Source: Hyphomicrobiales bacterium (lineage in GTDB: Bacteria > Pseudomonadota > Alphaproteobacteria > Rhizobiales > Rhizobiaceae). Taken from it: a stretch of 64,000 nt of DNA. The notes beneath the pieces are model-generated. The model was not told the DNA's origin. It made no database searches and saw only the letters and a program-made list of their open reading frames with translations. The position numbers and the translations under genes were made by a program. This document shows, in pieces, positions 53,058 to 61,896 of this stretch. Position 1 is the stretch's first letter, and every line of letters begins with the position of its first letter. The stretch spans positions 62,001 through 126,000 of the forward strand of contig UCHV01000026.1 in NCBI GenBank assembly GCA_900472395.1. Reading direction: 5' to 3'.

Positions 53058-54914
53058 ATGGCATCCGTTACACCTATCGCCCCATCGGCTTCTCAGAACG
53101 GCAAAGCATATACCTATGTCGACCATTCCTATGACGTGATCGTCGTCGGCGCCGGTGGCGCCGGCCTGCGCGCCACGCTCGGCATGGCTGAACAGGGTTT
53201 CAAGACCGCCTGCATCACCAAGGTTTTCCCGACCCGTTCGCACACCGTCGCGGCTCAGGGCGGTATCGCCGCTTCGCTGCAGAACATGACGCCGGACAGC
53301 TGGCAGTGGCACCTTTACGACACCGTCAAGGGGTCCGACTGGCTCGGCGATGTCGATGCCATGCAGTACATGGTCATGGAAGCGCCAAAGGCCGTTTACG
53401 AACTCGAGCATTACGGCGTGCCGTTCTCGCGTAACGAGGAAGGCAAGATCTACCAGCGCCCGTTCGGCGGCCACATGCAGAATTTTGGCGCCGGTCCGCC
53501 GGTGCAGCGCACTTGCGCTGCCGCCGACCGTACCGGTCACGCCATCCTGCACACGCTGTATGGCCAGTCGCTGCGCAACAATGCCGAATTCTTCATCGAA
53601 TATTTCGCGCTCGACCTGATCATGTCGGACGATGGCAGCCGCTGCGAAGGCGTCGTTGCCTGGAACCTCGATGACGGCACGATTCATCGTTTCGCCGCCA
53701 AGATGGTGGTTCTGGCGACCGGCGGTTATGGCCGCGCCTATTTCTCGGCAACGTCTGCCCATACCTGCACCGGTGATGGTGGCGGCATGGTGGCACGCGC
53801 CGGCCTGCCGATGCAGGACATGGAATTCGTTCAGTTCCACCCGACCGGCATTTACGGTTCAGGCTGCCTGATCACCGAAGGTGCGCGCGGCGAAGGCGGT
53901 TATCTCGTCAACTCCGAAGGCGAGCGCTTCATGGAGCGTTATGCTCCGTCTGCTAAAGACCTTGCCTCGCGTGACGTGGTTTCGCGCTGCATGACGATGG
54001 AAATCCGTGAAGGTCGCGGCGTCGGCAAGAACAAGGATCACATCTTCCTGCATCTCGACCACCTCGATCCGGCCGTTCTGCACGAACGTCTGCCGGGCAT
54101 TTCCGAGAGCGCCAAGATTTTTGCGGGCGTCGATGTGACGCGCGAGCCGATCCCGGTTCTGCCGACGGTTCACTACAATATGGGCGGCATTCCGACCAAC
54201 TATTGGGGTGAAGTGCTCAATGCCGACAGCAACAATCCGGAACGCATCCTGCCCGGCCTGATGGCCGTGGGTGAAGCCGGTTGCGCCTCGGTTCACGGTG
54301 CAAACCGTCTTGGCTCCAACTCGCTGATCGACCTTGTTGTCTTCGGCCGTGCCGCCGCCATCCGCGCCGGTCAGGTCATCGACCGTGCCTCGCCGATCCC
54401 GGCGCTCAACACAGCCGCATGCGACAAGATCATGGACCGTTTCGACGGTCTGCGTCATGCCTCCGGCGGCACGCCGACGGCGGTTCTTCGCGACCGCATG
54501 CAGCGTACCATGCAGGACGACGCTGCCGTGTTCCGCACCCAGGAATCGCTCGAATCCGGCTGTCGCCGCATGAGCCAGATCTGGGGCGAGATGAAGGACG
54601 TGAAGGTCACCGACCGTTCGATGATCTGGAACTCCGACCTCGTCGAGACGTTGGAACTGCACAACCTGATGGCCAACGCCATCACCACGGTCTACGGCGC
54701 GGAAGCCCGCAAGGAAAGCCGTGGATCACACGCGCGCGAAGACTATACCGAGGGTGCATTTGCCGGCCGTGACGACGTCAACTGGCGCAAACACACGCTC
54801 GCCTGGGTCAATGAAACAGGTGACGTCAAGCTCGACTATCGCCCGGTCCATACCGACCTGATCGCCGACGGCATCGATCCTTACAAGATCGAGCCCAAGG
54901 CGCGTGTGTATTGA
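53058..54914 (+). CDS. sdhA: Succinate dehydrogenase flavoprotein subunit
   Basis: SdhA (618 residues) oxidises succinate to fumarate. The FAD loop is [11 protein letters not shown] near residue 30, and His62 in [10 protein letters not shown] is the expected covalent FAD attachment site. [11 protein letters not shown] and [16 protein letters not shown] are substrate and FAD-binding blocks. Length and motifs are complete. Confidence 0.98.
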   Translation: MASVTPIAPSASQNGKAYTYVDHSYDVIVVGAGGAGLRATLGMAEQGFKTACITKVFPTRSHTVAAQGGIAASLQNMTPDSWQWHLYDTVKGSDWLGDVDAMQYMVMEAPKAVYELEHYGVPFSRNEEGKIYQRPFGGHMQNFGAGPPVQRTCAAADRTGHAILHTLYGQSLRNNAEFFIEYFALDLIMSDDGSRCEGVVAWNLDDGTIHRFAAKMVVLATGGYGRAYFSATSAHTCTGDGGGMVARAGLPMQDMEFVQFHPTGIYGSGCLITEGARGEGGYLVNSEGERFMERYAPSAKDLASRDVVSRCMTMEIREGRGVGKNKDHIFLHLDHLDPAVLHERLPGISESAKIFAGVDVTREPIPVLPTVHYNMGGIPTNYWGEVLNADSNNPERILPGLMAVGEAGCASVHGANRLGSNSLIDLVVFGRAAAIRAGQVIDRASPIPALNTAACDKIMDRFDGLRHASGGTPTAVLRDRMQRTMQDDAAVFRTQESLESGCRRMSQIWGEMKDVKVTDRSMIWNSDLVETLELHNLMANAITTVYGAEARKESRGSHAREDYTEGAFAGRDDVNWRKHTLAWVNETGDVKLDYRPVHTDLIADGIDPYKIEPKARVY

Positions 54915-54931
54915 TTTGAGGGAACTGGACC

Positions 54932-55711
54932 ATGGTTGAACTCGCTCTCCCCAAAAATTCCCAGATGACCGAAGGCAAGGTCTGGCCGAAGCCGGAAGGT
55001 GCCCAGAACGTTCGGGAATACCGCATCTATCGCTGGAACCCGGATGACGGCCAGAACCCGCGTATCGATACCTATTATATCGATATCGATGACTGCGGCC
55101 CGATGGTGCTCGACGGTCTCCTGTATATCAAGAACAAGATCGACCCGACGCTGACGTTGCGCCGTTCCTGTCGCGAAGGCATTTGCGGCTCCTGCGCGAT
55201 GAACATCGACGGCACCAACACGCTCGCCTGCACCAAGGGCATGGAAGAGGTGAACGGTACGGTCAAGGTTTATCCGCTGCCGCATATGCCGGTCGTCAAG
55301 GATCTGGTGCCAGACCTTACGAACTTCTATGCCCAGCATCGCTCCATCGAGCCGTGGCTGAAGACGGTGTCTCCGGCGCCTGCCAAGGAATGGAAACAGA
55401 GCCATGAGGATCGCCTCAAGCTCGACGGTCTTTACGAGTGCATTCTGTGCGCCTGCTGCTCTACGTCCTGTCCCAGCTACTGGTGGAACGGCGACAAGTA
55501 TCTCGGTCCGGCTGTTCTCCTGCAGGCCTATCGCTGGCTGATCGACAGCCGCGACGAAGCCAAGGGGGAACGTCTCGACAATCTCGAGGATCCCTTCCGG
55601 CTTTATCGCTGCCACACGATCATGAACTGCGCCCAGGCCTGCCCGAAGGGCTTGAACCCGGCCAAGGCGATTGCCGAAATCAAGAAGATGATGGTCGAGC
55701 GCCGCATCTAG
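54932..55711 (+). CDS. sdhB: Succinate dehydrogenase iron-sulfur subunit
   Basis: This 259-residue protein carries the [2Fe-2S] cysteines in [16 protein letters not shown] (about residues 76-91). The [4Fe-4S]/[3Fe-4S] sets follow in [16 protein letters not shown] and [17 protein letters not shown]. It passes electrons from SdhA to ubiquinone. An RlaP-like gene starts 17 bases after its stop. Confidence 0.98.
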   Translation: MVELALPKNSQMTEGKVWPKPEGAQNVREYRIYRWNPDDGQNPRIDTYYIDIDDCGPMVLDGLLYIKNKIDPTLTLRRSCREGICGSCAMNIDGTNTLACTKGMEEVNGTVKVYPLPHMPVVKDLVPDLTNFYAQHRSIEPWLKTVSPAPAKEWKQSHEDRLKLDGLYECILCACCSTSCPSYWWNGDKYLGPAVLLQAYRWLIDSRDEAKGERLDNLEDPFRLYRCHTIMNCAQACPKGLNPAKAIAEIKKMMVERRI

Positions 55712-55728
55712 GCGCTCGAAGGATAAAG

Positions 55729-56535
55729 ATGTCACTGAGCGAATTCGATCCGCTTGCCGTTGCTGAAATCCGCAAACGGCTCGAATCCGTGAAGGCATCC
55801 GGTATCCGTATCGGTTTTGCGATTGAAAGCGGCAGCCGCGCCTGGGGTTTTCCATCCCCGGACAGCGATTACGACTGCCGCTTCATCTATGTGCGTCCGC
55901 GCAACGAATATCTCAGCCTGTTTCCAAAGCGGGATGTCATCGAGTTTCCGATCGTCGGAGATGTCGATGCCGGTGGCTGGGATTTGCGCAAGGCGCTGCT
56001 GCTTGCGCTCAAGGGCAATGCGGCGCCCGTGGAATGGGTAACCTCACCCATAGCCTATGAAGAAGAGCCTGGTTTTCGCGCTCGGCTGAAATCATTGCTC
56101 GATGAGATCATGGTGCCGCGCAAGGTGGCTCTGCATTATGTCGGGCTGCTTCACCGGCATAACCCAGGCGATAATTTCACTCAGTCCAAGCTCAAGAGGC
56201 TGTTGTACTCGGTTCGTCCGGCAATCGCCCTGCATTGGATGATGCAGCGTGACTATAAAGTCCTTCCGCCGATGAACATGATGGAATGCCTCGAAGGTTG
56301 CCGGCTGCCCGAAGCACAGCGGCAAGCTGTTCATGACCTCGTTTCCCTCAAAAAGGCCACACGCGAAATGGGAGAGGGGCCTGTGCCGACACGGATCGCC
56401 GCCCTACTTCAGGAGGCAATGGCGGAGTTCGGTGGCCTTTCGAAATCGTTCGATCGGCTGGAAATCGCCGAAAATGACGAGATGAACGAGCGGGCGGATG
56501 CCTTCCATATCAGCGAGATGGACCGAGATATCTAA
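55729..56535 (+). CDS. RlaP-like nucleotidyltransferase (DNA polymerase beta superfamily)
   Basis: The 268-residue protein has the nucleotidyltransferase core GSRAWGFPSPDSDYDCRFIYV with the GSR loop and catalytic acidic pair (DSDYD), as in the RlaP family associated with RNA repair. HYVGLLHRHN and KLLYSVRPA-like segments follow the family pattern. No RtcB, RtcA or other RNA repair gene is nearby. It begins 17 bases after sdhB and may be transcribed with it. GAAGGATAA precedes the ATG at 55729. Confidence 0.85.
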   Translation: MSLSEFDPLAVAEIRKRLESVKASGIRIGFAIESGSRAWGFPSPDSDYDCRFIYVRPRNEYLSLFPKRDVIEFPIVGDVDAGGWDLRKALLLALKGNAAPVEWVTSPIAYEEEPGFRARLKSLLDEIMVPRKVALHYVGLLHRHNPGDNFTQSKLKRLLYSVRPAIALHWMMQRDYKVLPPMNMMECLEGCRLPEAQRQAVHDLVSLKKATREMGEGPVPTRIAALLQEAMAEFGGLSKSFDRLEIAENDEMNERADAFHISEMDRDI

Positions 56536-56671
56536 AGGCGGCGTGCGATCAAAGCCTCGTCAAATTGTTGTGGTACGACTTGATTAACCAAATCGCTTTA
56601 CGATAATCGGGCTTAATTCAGTGGCCCCGGGCCAGTGGCATGGTGCAGCGCGCACTGAACGCAGGAGTGAA

Positions 56672-57199
56672 ATGATGCAGTTGAAATATGTGGTGACAGG
56701 CCTGGTGCTCGCGGTTTCTCTCGCTGGCTGCCAGAGAACGTCCAACAACCCCTATAACAATCTGCAGTCTCCGCCGCCTTTGCAGGCGCAGCCGGTTCCA
56801 TCCGTCCAGTCCGGCCAGCTGCCGCCTCCGGGAGCCGGTGGTCAGCAGTTCCCGAATGCGCCGGCCGGCAACCAGAACATGGCGTCGCTCGATCCGGGTT
56901 CGGTGCCTGTCAACGCCATGGATGTCACCAAGGAATCCATGGTGGGCAACTGGCGCGTTTCGAACGGTGGCGCGTCCTGCGACATGTTCCTGACGCTTAC
57001 CAATCTCGGCAGTGGTTCGCGTGGCGGTACCCGTGGCTGCTCCGGTGAACTTACTGCCATGGGCTCTTGGGAAGTCTCCGGCAAGATGGTTCAGTTCAAG
57101 AACCGTGCCGGCGATGTCATCGGTCGCGTCTACAAGAGCGCCGACAACCGTTACGACGGCACGACCAACTCCGGCCAGCAGGTCAGCCTCAGCCGCTAA
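56672..57199 (+). CDS. Omp19/AprI-type protease-inhibitor lipoprotein
   Basis: This 175-residue protein has a lipoprotein signal with lipobox SLAGC (lipidated Cys near residue 20), a Pro/Gln-rich linker and a C-terminal Inh/Omp19 beta-barrel domain (about residues 90-175, [19 protein letters not shown]). Brucella Omp19 inhibits host proteases; a similar role here is inference. AGGAG at 56663-56667 fits either of two adjacent ATGs, 56672 or 56675. Confidence 0.9.
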   Translation: MMQLKYVVTGLVLAVSLAGCQRTSNNPYNNLQSPPPLQAQPVPSVQSGQLPPPGAGGQQFPNAPAGNQNMASLDPGSVPVNAMDVTKESMVGNWRVSNGGASCDMFLTLTNLGSGSRGGTRGCSGELTAMGSWEVSGKMVQFKNRAGDVIGRVYKSADNRYDGTTNSGQQVSLSR

Positions 57200-57230
57200 G
57201 CCCGACGAGGTTATCGGCGGGGAGGGCTGA

Positions 57231-58394
57231 TTGGAACGCATACCGGAATATAAGCTGAGCGTCGTCGAGGAGTTGAAGGCGCTCACCGCCTCCGGCAAGC
57301 TGCAGGCAGATGCCGCGCAGCTTGGCGTTGCTGCCAAGCTCGATCATATCCTGACCTGCTTCAGGGAAACCCGCCCCGCCAAGAAGAAAAGCGCGCTCGG
57401 TTGGCTGTTTGCGCGCGGTGCAGGTAAGCCGCGGCATATTCGCGGGCTTTATGTCTATGGCAGCGTTGGTCGCGGCAAGACCATGCTGATGGACATGTTT
57501 TTTGCCAAGGCACCCGTTGAGCGCAAGCGCCGCCTGCATTTTCATGAGTTCATGGCGGATGTGCATGGCCGCATCCATGAGCATCGCCAGAAGTTGAAGG
57601 CCGGTGAGACCAAGCAGGCGGACCCGGTGCCGCCGGTTGCCGCCGCCCTGTTTGCCGAAGCCGAACTTCTGTGTTTCGACGAATTCACCGTCACCGACAT
57701 TGCCGACGCGATGATCCTCGGCCGGCTGTTCACCGAATTGTTTTCGCTGGGTTGCGTATTGATCGCGACCTCCAATGTCGAGCCGCAGAACCTTTACAGG
57801 GAAGGGCTTAACCGCAGCCTGTTCCTGCCGTTCATCGCGCTTCTCCAGGAAAATGTCGACGTCATCACGCTCGACTCGCCGACCGATTACCGTATGGAAA
57901 AGCTCGCGAGCCTTCCGGTCTACATGACGCCGGCGGATGAACGTGCCGATGCGGCAATGGAAGCCGCCTGGCATCAGGTTATCGATGGCGCGAAATCGGC
58001 GCCGGATGAAATTCCGATGAAGGGGCGCAGCATCCATGTGCCCGCGGCAGCCGGTCGCGCCGCGCGGTTCAGCTTTGCCGACCTCTGCGAAAAGCCGCTT
58101 GGTGCCAGTGACTTTCTGGCTATCGCCGATCGCTACGATGCCATTTTCATCGAGCACATTCCGAAACTCGGTCCGGAAAAGCGTAACGCGACCAAACGCT
58201 TCATCACATTGGTCGATGCGCTCTATGACAATTCCGTGCGCCTTTATGCGACGGCCGCAGCACCGGCCGAAGATCTGCTGTCAGAGCGTCATGGCACGGA
58301 AGGTTTTGAATTCGACCGCACCGTGTCCCGTCTGTTCGAGATGCGCTCCCCCGATTATCTTGCGCTGCACAAGAGCGAACGCACCGGTGTCTGA
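57231..58394 (+). CDS. zapE: Cell division protein ZapE (AFG1-like ATPase)
   Basis: ZapE is a 387-residue AAA-type ATPase that acts on FtsZ rings under stress. Walker A is GSVGRGKTMLMD near residue 74 and Walker B is LLCFDEFTVTDIADAM near 140. The start is TTG, with GGAGGG at 57221-57226 spaced five bases before it; no ATG nearby fits the conserved N-terminus. It lies 31 bases after the Omp19-like gene. Confidence 0.95.
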   Translation: MERIPEYKLSVVEELKALTASGKLQADAAQLGVAAKLDHILTCFRETRPAKKKSALGWLFARGAGKPRHIRGLYVYGSVGRGKTMLMDMFFAKAPVERKRRLHFHEFMADVHGRIHEHRQKLKAGETKQADPVPPVAAALFAEAELLCFDEFTVTDIADAMILGRLFTELFSLGCVLIATSNVEPQNLYREGLNRSLFLPFIALLQENVDVITLDSPTDYRMEKLASLPVYMTPADERADAAMEAAWHQVIDGAKSAPDEIPMKGRSIHVPAAAGRAARFSFADLCEKPLGASDFLAIADRYDAIFIEHIPKLGPEKRNATKRFITLVDALYDNSVRLYATAAAPAEDLLSERHGTEGFEFDRTVSRLFEMRSPDYLALHKSERTGV

Positions 58395-58412
58395 CACTTT
58401 GATGACATAATT

Positions 58413-58430
58413 TCTTACGTTTACGTAAGA
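58413..58430. promoter_or_regulatory. Perfect palindrome upstream of mdh-sucCDA
   Basis: TCTTACGT (58413-58420) and ACGTAAGA (58423-58430) are perfect inverted repeats around TT. The site lies in an AT-rich gap 154 bases before the mdh start and just after zapE. A second, shorter dyad GGTGA-N5-TCACC is at 58463-58477. This is the expected layout of an operator for the TCA operon; the regulator is unknown. Confidence 0.55.
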
Positions 58431-58484
58431 GTTTTAATATCTAAACGATTGAAAAATATAGAGGTGAATTAATCACCGTAATAA

Positions 58485-59546
<1,062 letters not shown>

Positions 59547-59582
59547 TCGGCTCGCTACTCATTCAAACAGGGACATCGCCCC

Positions 59583-60776
59583 ATGAATATTCATGAATAC
59601 CAGGCCAAGGCTCTTCTGAAGGGCTTTGGTGCTCCGGTCGCCGAAGGTGTGGCCATCCTCAAGGTCGAGGAAGCCGAAGCTGCTGCGAAGTCGCTTCCGG
59701 GCCCGCTTTATGTCGTCAAGAGCCAGATCCACGCTGGTGGCCGCGGCAAAGGCAAGTTCAAGGAACTCGGCCCCGACGCAAAGGGCGGTGTTCGCCTGGC
59801 AAAGTCGATCGAGGAAGTCGTGGCACACGCCAAGGACATGCTCGGCAACACCCTGGTGACCGCGCAGACCGGCGATGCCGGCAAGCAGGTCAACCGTCTC
59901 TACATCGAAGACGGTGCCGACATCGAGCGCGAACTCTATTGCTCGCTGCTGGTCGACCGTTCGGTCGGTCAGGTTGCCTTCGTCGTTTCGACCGAAGGCG
60001 GCATGGACATCGAAGCCGTTGCCCACGATACGCCTGAGAAGATCCACACGATCGCCATCGACCCGGTAACCGGCGTGACGGCTGACGACGTTGCCAAGAT
60101 CTCCAAGGCTCTCGAGCTTTCGGGTGCGGCTGCCGAAGATGCCAAGGCTCTCTTCCCGGCGCTCTACAAGGCGTTCGGCGAAAAGGACATGGCACTCCTC
60201 GAAGTCAACCCGCTGATCGTCATGAAGGACGGCCACCTGCGCGTTCTTGATGCCAAGATGTCCTTCGACGGCAATGCGCTGTTCCGCCATGACGACGTCA
60301 AGGCACTGCGTGACGAGACCGAAGAAGACGCCAAGGAAATCGAAGCCTCCAAGTGGGACCTCGCCTACGTTGCCCTCGACGGCAATATCGGCTGCATGGT
60401 CAACGGCGCCGGTCTCGCCATGGCGACCATGGATATCATCAAGCTGTACGGCAAGGAGCCGGCAAACTTCTGCGACGTCGGCGGTGGCGCCGGCAAGGAG
60501 AAGGTGGCTGCAGCCTTCAAGATCATCACCGCTGACCCGAAGGTCGAGGGCATCCTCGTCAACATCTTCGGCGGCATCATGAAGTGTGACGTCATCGCCG
60601 AAGGCGTTGTCGCAGCGGTTCAGGAAGTTGGTCTCAAGGTTCCGCTCGTCGTGCGCCTCGAAGGCACCAATGTCGAGCTCGGCAAGAAGATCCTCAACGA
60701 GTCCGGCCTGGCGATCACCGCCGCCGACGATCTCGATGACGCGGCGAAGAAGATCGTCGCGGCGATCAAAGCCTAA
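59583..60776 (+). CDS. sucC: Succinyl-CoA synthetase beta subunit
   Basis: This 397-residue ATP-grasp protein pairs with SucD to make succinate and ATP from succinyl-CoA. [31 protein letters not shown] and VDVGGGA-like [12 protein letters not shown] are family blocks. sucD begins 17 bases after its stop. Confidence 0.98.
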   Translation: MNIHEYQAKALLKGFGAPVAEGVAILKVEEAEAAAKSLPGPLYVVKSQIHAGGRGKGKFKELGPDAKGGVRLAKSIEEVVAHAKDMLGNTLVTAQTGDAGKQVNRLYIEDGADIERELYCSLLVDRSVGQVAFVVSTEGGMDIEAVAHDTPEKIHTIAIDPVTGVTADDVAKISKALELSGAAAEDAKALFPALYKAFGEKDMALLEVNPLIVMKDGHLRVLDAKMSFDGNALFRHDDVKALRDETEEDAKEIEASKWDLAYVALDGNIGCMVNGAGLAMATMDIIKLYGKEPANFCDVGGGAGKEKVAAAFKIITADPKVEGILVNIFGGIMKCDVIAEGVVAAVQEVGLKVPLVVRLEGTNVELGKKILNESGLAITAADDLDDAAKKIVAAIKA

Positions 60777-60793
60777 TCTGGGGAAGCTGATAC

Positions 60794-61696
60794 ATGTCTA
60801 TTCTCGTCAATAAAGACACCAAGATCCTCGTTCAGGGCCTGACCGGCAAGACCGGTTCGTTCCACACTGAACAGGCGCTTGCCTATTACGGCACCCAGAT
60901 GGTCGGTGGTATCCACCCGAAGAAGGGTGGCGAAACCTGGTCTGGCTCGAAGGGCGAAAGCCTGCCGATCTTCGCGACCGTTGCAGAAGCCAAGGAGCGC
61001 ACCGGCGCTGACGCCTCGGTCATCTACGTTCCGCCGGCAGGTGCAGCAGACGCCATCATCGAGGCGATCGACGCCGAGATCCCGTTCATCACCTGCATCA
61101 CCGAAGGCATTCCGGTCATGGACATGGTGCGCGTCAAGGCGCGCCTCGACAAGTCCAAGTCGCGCCTGCTCGGCCCGAACTGCCCAGGCGTTCTGACGCC
61201 GGAAGAATGCAAGATCGGCATCATGCCGGGCTCGATCTTCCGCAAGGGTTCGGTCGGTATCGTTTCGCGCTCTGGCACGCTGACCTATGAAGCCGTGTTC
61301 CAGACGTCCAACGAAGGCCTCGGCCAGACAACGGCTGTCGGCATCGGCGGCGACCCGGTCAAGGGCACCGAGTTCATCGACATGCTGGAAATGTTCCTCG
61401 CGGACGACGCCACCCAGTCGATCATCATGATCGGCGAAATCGGTGGCTCGGCTGAAGAAGACGCAGCCCAGTTCCTGATCGACGAAGCCAAGAAGGGCCG
61501 CAAGAAGCCGATGGCCGGCTTCATCGCCGGTCGTACGGCTCCGAAGGGCCGCACCATGGGTCATGCCGGCGCTGTCGTTTCCGGCGGCAAGGGCGATGCG
61601 GAATCCAAGATCGCTGCCATGGAAGCAGCCGGCATCAAGGTTTCGCCTTCTCCGGCACGCCTCGGCAAGACGTTGGTTGAAGTCCTCAAGGGCTGA
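60794..61696 (+). CDS. sucD: Succinyl-CoA synthetase alpha subunit
   Basis: This 300-residue subunit binds CoA and is phosphorylated at His257 in [31 protein letters not shown] at the start and the GPNCPG block are present. The stop is followed by a structured 200-base gap before sucA. Confidence 0.98.
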   Translation: MSILVNKDTKILVQGLTGKTGSFHTEQALAYYGTQMVGGIHPKKGGETWSGSKGESLPIFATVAEAKERTGADASVIYVPPAGAADAIIEAIDAEIPFITCITEGIPVMDMVRVKARLDKSKSRLLGPNCPGVLTPEECKIGIMPGSIFRKGSVGIVSRSGTLTYEAVFQTSNEGLGQTTAVGIGGDPVKGTEFIDMLEMFLADDATQSIIMIGEIGGSAEEDAAQFLIDEAKKGRKKPMAGFIAGRTAPKGRTMGHAGAVVSGGKGDAESKIAAMEAAGIKVSPSPARLGKTLVEVLKG

Positions 61697-61738
61697 GACC
61701 ACATAGTGACCACGACCGGCATTTAGCCGGATGTGGTC
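61697..61738 (+). promoter_or_regulatory. Nested/alternative hairpins between sucD and sucA
   Basis: GACCAC (61708-61713) pairs with GTGGTC (61733-61738), enclosing CCGGC (61716-61720) paired with GCCGG (61726-61730). A second copy, GACCACAT (61697-61704), can pair instead with ATGTGGTC (61731-61738). The 3' arm therefore has two competing partners. No T-run follows (AAAAATTT instead), so it is not a simple terminator. It may be a processing site, attenuator or leader element for sucA. Confidence 0.45.
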
Positions 61739-61867
61739 AAAAATTTCGGGCAGGCGGCGCTTTCCGCCTCCCGATCCGGCGCCTCAAGTCGCCACCGCCC
61801 TGCGCGGATTAAAGATACCAGACCCAAGCGGCGGCCGGCGCTTTGTTTTCCCGGCCCAATTACGTGA

Positions 61868-61888
61868 GGAGGCGGGCGCGGCGCCCGC
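61868..61888 (+). promoter_or_regulatory. Ribosome-binding-site-like GAGGAGG followed by hairpin before sucA
   Basis: GAGGAGG ends at 61872, but the sucA ATG is at 61897, too far for normal use. Between them GCGGGC (61872-61877) pairs with GCCCGC (61883-61888). Folding would bring the purine-rich stretch close to the start codon. No other good binding site is near the ATG. Confidence 0.4.
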
Positions 61889-61896
61889 GGGACATC

